From assembly GCA_015486915.1 (NCBI GenBank), contig WFQS01000320.1, positions 1-8,078 on the forward strand: a stretch of DNA of 8,078 nt. The letters run 5' to 3'. A model generated the notes under the pieces. That model did no database searches and had not been told where the DNA came from. It saw only the letters and a program-made list of their open reading frames with translations. The stretch's first letter is position 1. The number at the start of each line of letters is the position of its first letter. Below, one piece after another: positions 6,712-8,078 of this stretch. The translations under genes were made by a program, and so were the position numbers. The DNA is from Desulfobacteraceae bacterium (GTDB lineage: Bacteria; Desulfobacterota; Desulfobacteria; Desulfobacterales; Desulfobacteraceae).

Positions 6712-7377
6712 TTATTGCAAATCTGTTTTTGAAGCTTTATTTAAATCTATAATTCTACCCTGCAAATAGGGTTTTGTTTCGTATTTTGTTATCTTCATTA
6801 ATTTAGAAGTTATACCGGCCATTTTTTTGACCTGTTCATGAATTGTTTTTATGCGTTGATAAAAGGGGTTTTCATCTTTAATATCCATCATCAAAAGTTC
6901 ACAATTACCTGAAATTATCTGCAGGGGCTGGTTAAGTTCGTGGCATACTGCACCGGAAGTTTCAATAACTCCCTGGAATTTTTCTGTTTCAGCAAGGGCT
7001 TTCTGTAATTTTATCATTCTGATACCGACATTTATGCGTGCTTTTAGTTCATGTCTGTCAAATGGCTTAAGGATATAATCATCAGCTCCTGAATCAAGGC
7101 CCTTTGCAACATCTTTTTTATCATTGTTTGAAGTTAAAAGGATAAGATAGGGCGGCGTATTTGTTTTTTGTTCCCTCAATGTTTTACATACTTCAGGCCC
7201 CTCCATACCAGGCATTACCCAGTCAAGTATGGCAAGTTTAGGCGCACCTGTATCCAGCATCATTTCAAGTGCAAGTTTCCCGTTATTAACGGAAATAACT
7301 TTATATCCCCATCTGGTGAGAGTGGTTTCAAGCATACGGCTGGAAACAGGATTATCTTCAGCTGCTAAGATTTTCAT
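6712..7377 (-). CDS. Response regulator with C-terminal H-box (HisKA) domain and no ATPase domain
   Basis: Residues 1-120 of this 221-residue cytoplasmic protein are a complete receiver domain: acidic pair E7-D8, phosphoacceptor D52 (AILDWVMPG), T82 (LLTSNN) and K104 (LKPF). After a helical linker (120-138) comes a histidine-kinase dimerization domain with a canonical H-box, H146 in CHELNQPLQII, and a second helix (about 172-200). The protein ends 20 residues later with no N, G1, F or G2 box, so it cannot bind ATP as a kinase. The next gene starts 19 bases on, so no kinase domain is lost in a simple frameshift here. H146 may take or pass on phosphate between a partner kinase and D52, or the domain may serve only for dimerization. 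The upstream neighbour, a double-receiver protein, is an obvious partner candidate. The HELNQP form resembles NtrB/DctB-type kinases. The start is ATG; its Shine-Dalgarno is unusually far away. Confidence 0.88.
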   Translation of the reverse strand: MKILAAEDNPVSSRMLETTLTRWGYKVISVNNGKLALEMMLDTGAPKLAILDWVMPGMEGPEVCKTLREQKTNTPPYLILLTSNNDKKDVAKGLDSGADDYILKPFDRHELKARINVGIRMIKLQKALAETEKFQGVIETSGAVCHELNQPLQIISGNCELLMMDIKDENPFYQRIKTIHEQVKKMAGITSKLMKITKYETKPYLQGRIIDLNKASKTDLQ

Positions 7378-7392
7378 CTGAATTTTACTTTA

Positions 7393-7398
7393 CTCCTT
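7393..7398 (-). promoter_or_regulatory. Shine-Dalgarno AAGGAG at unusually long spacing
   Basis: The minus strand reads AAGGAG with 15 bases between it and the ATG at 7375-7377, well beyond the usual 5-10. No ATG, GTG or TTG in frame lies closer, and the receiver domain begins at the very first codons, so the start itself is secure. Either translation is weak or it depends on coupling to the upstream gene, whose stop is 52 bases before the ATG. A second purine-rich AAGGAG lies further upstream in the same spacer. Confidence 0.45.
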
Positions 7399-7429
7399 CT
7401 TTTATTTCTCTCCTTTTTTTACTTTTGCT

Positions 7430-8078
7430 TCACCCCAAATTGTTATTTTCACCGGGTCCTGATTGTTTAAAGCTATCTTTCAGAAAAAAATTATTTCCCG
7501 GCAACCATTTATTAAGCATTTCCAAAAGCTTCTGCGGCTTAAAAGGCTTGATCAGAACGTCATTCATTCCAGCCTTTATACTATTTTCATTATCTTCTTT
7601 TGTATTGTTAGCGGTTAAAGCAATTACCGGCACATTATGATCAAGCACCTTTGATCCGGTATCCCTTATCTTCCGTGTAGCTTCATAACCATCCATTTCA
7701 GGCATCTGACAGTCCATCAACACAAGGTCATAGTTTGTTGTTTCAAGGGCTTTAACAGCAAGACAGCCGTTTTCTACAAGCCTGACATTAAATCCGGCCT
7801 TTTTTAAAATCATAAGAGCAACTTTCTGATTGACTGCATTATCTTCAGCAAGCAGGATTTTATAATTAAGATATTTGTTTTCAGACAGTGTGTATTGTGT
7901 GATTATATTTTTCTTTTCCGGGCCCTGTCCCTTTTTACATGAACTCATTAAAAGACAATTATAAAGAAGAGATAATTTCACTGGCTTATGAAGATAAGCA
8001 GAAAATCCTATTTTTTCAAATCTGTTTGCATCACCTCTTGCCCCCATGGAAGTCATGAGGATTAACACTGTATTATCA
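7430..8078 (-). CDS. C-terminal part of a tandem receiver-domain protein, probably a hybrid sensor histidine kinase
   Basis: The frame is open through the window edge. A GTG at 8066-8068 could look like a start, but the codons before it continue a receiver domain, so the gene begins outside the window. Visible first is the second half of one receiver domain, LILMTSMGARGDANRF then GFSAYLHKPVK, with the conserved T and K-P. After a linker of about 35 residues comes a complete second receiver domain: E-D pair in ILLAEDN, phosphoacceptor D encoded at 7712-7714 (LVLMDCQMPEMDG), T in ALTANN and K in LIKPF. A tail of about 20 polar residues ends the protein, with no Hpt domain. Two receivers in series with the TSMGARGDA type of sequence are characteristic of BarA-like hybrid kinases, so sensor, H-box and ATPase domains are expected upstream. 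It precedes the REC-H-box gene by 52 bases. What it senses cannot be known from this part. Confidence 0.88.
   Translation of the reverse strand, partial: DNTVLILMTSMGARGDANRFEKIGFSAYLHKPVKLSLLYNCLLMSSCKKGQGPEKKNIITQYTLSENKYLNYKILLAEDNAVNQKVALMILKKAGFNVRLVENGCLAVKALETTNYDLVLMDCQMPEMDGYEATRKIRDTGSKVLDHNVPVIALTANNTKEDNENSIKAGMNDVLIKPFKPQKLLEMLNKWLPGNNFFLKDSFKQSGPGENNNLG

Noticed and set aside
8066..8068. GTG as start of a 212-residue protein
   Set aside because: The upstream codons are in frame and the sequence begins in the middle of a receiver domain, so the true start lies beyond the window.

Overview
The window is an AT-rich stretch of bacterial chromosome in which every supported gene lies on the minus strand, so transcription runs from position 8078 towards 1. 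A lipid A acyltransferase and a GT9 (heptosyltransferase-type) glycosyltransferase show that the organism is Gram-negative with LPS. The large tRNA nucleotidyltransferase with an N-terminal DHH phosphoesterase and CBS pair is an architecture I associate with Deltaproteobacteria/Desulfobacterota and Aquifex. With the low GC, the REC-rich signalling genes and the free-standing radical SAM/SPASM protein, this suggests a sulfate-reducing Desulfobacteraceae-like organism. That is inference from gene style, not an alignment.

Layout in transcription order. (1) Signalling block, 8078-6712: the C-terminal part of a protein with two receiver domains, probably a hybrid sensor kinase cut by the window edge, then a 221-residue protein with a receiver domain and a histidine-kinase dimerization/H-box domain but no ATPase domain. 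(2) tRNA block, 6692-2882: a 899-residue DHH-CBS-CBS-nucleotidyltransferase, started from TTG with a strong Shine-Dalgarno 19 bases after the previous stop, then after 97 bases tryptophanyl-tRNA synthetase (trpS). (3) A 167-base intergenic stretch with several inverted repeats and a start-less open frame, which looks like a dispersed repeat or structured element. (4) A small SEC-C zinc-binding protein and a radical SAM/SPASM protein of unknown substrate. (5) Envelope block, 1456-1: an LpxL/HtrB-type acyltransferase followed after 10 bases by a GT9 glycosyltransferase cut by the window edge.

No tRNA, rRNA, CRISPR array, transposase or convincing intrinsic terminator is visible. Spacings of 9 to 97 bases inside each block fit one or two co-transcribed units; the 167-base element is the most likely break. 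The points most worth a second look are the double-ended RNA enzyme (intact phosphoesterase and nucleotidyltransferase motifs in one chain), the kinase-less REC-H-box protein, the structured intergenic element beside the SEC-C gene, and the radical SAM/SPASM protein placed directly upstream of lipid A acylation. None of these is claimed as an entirely new system.
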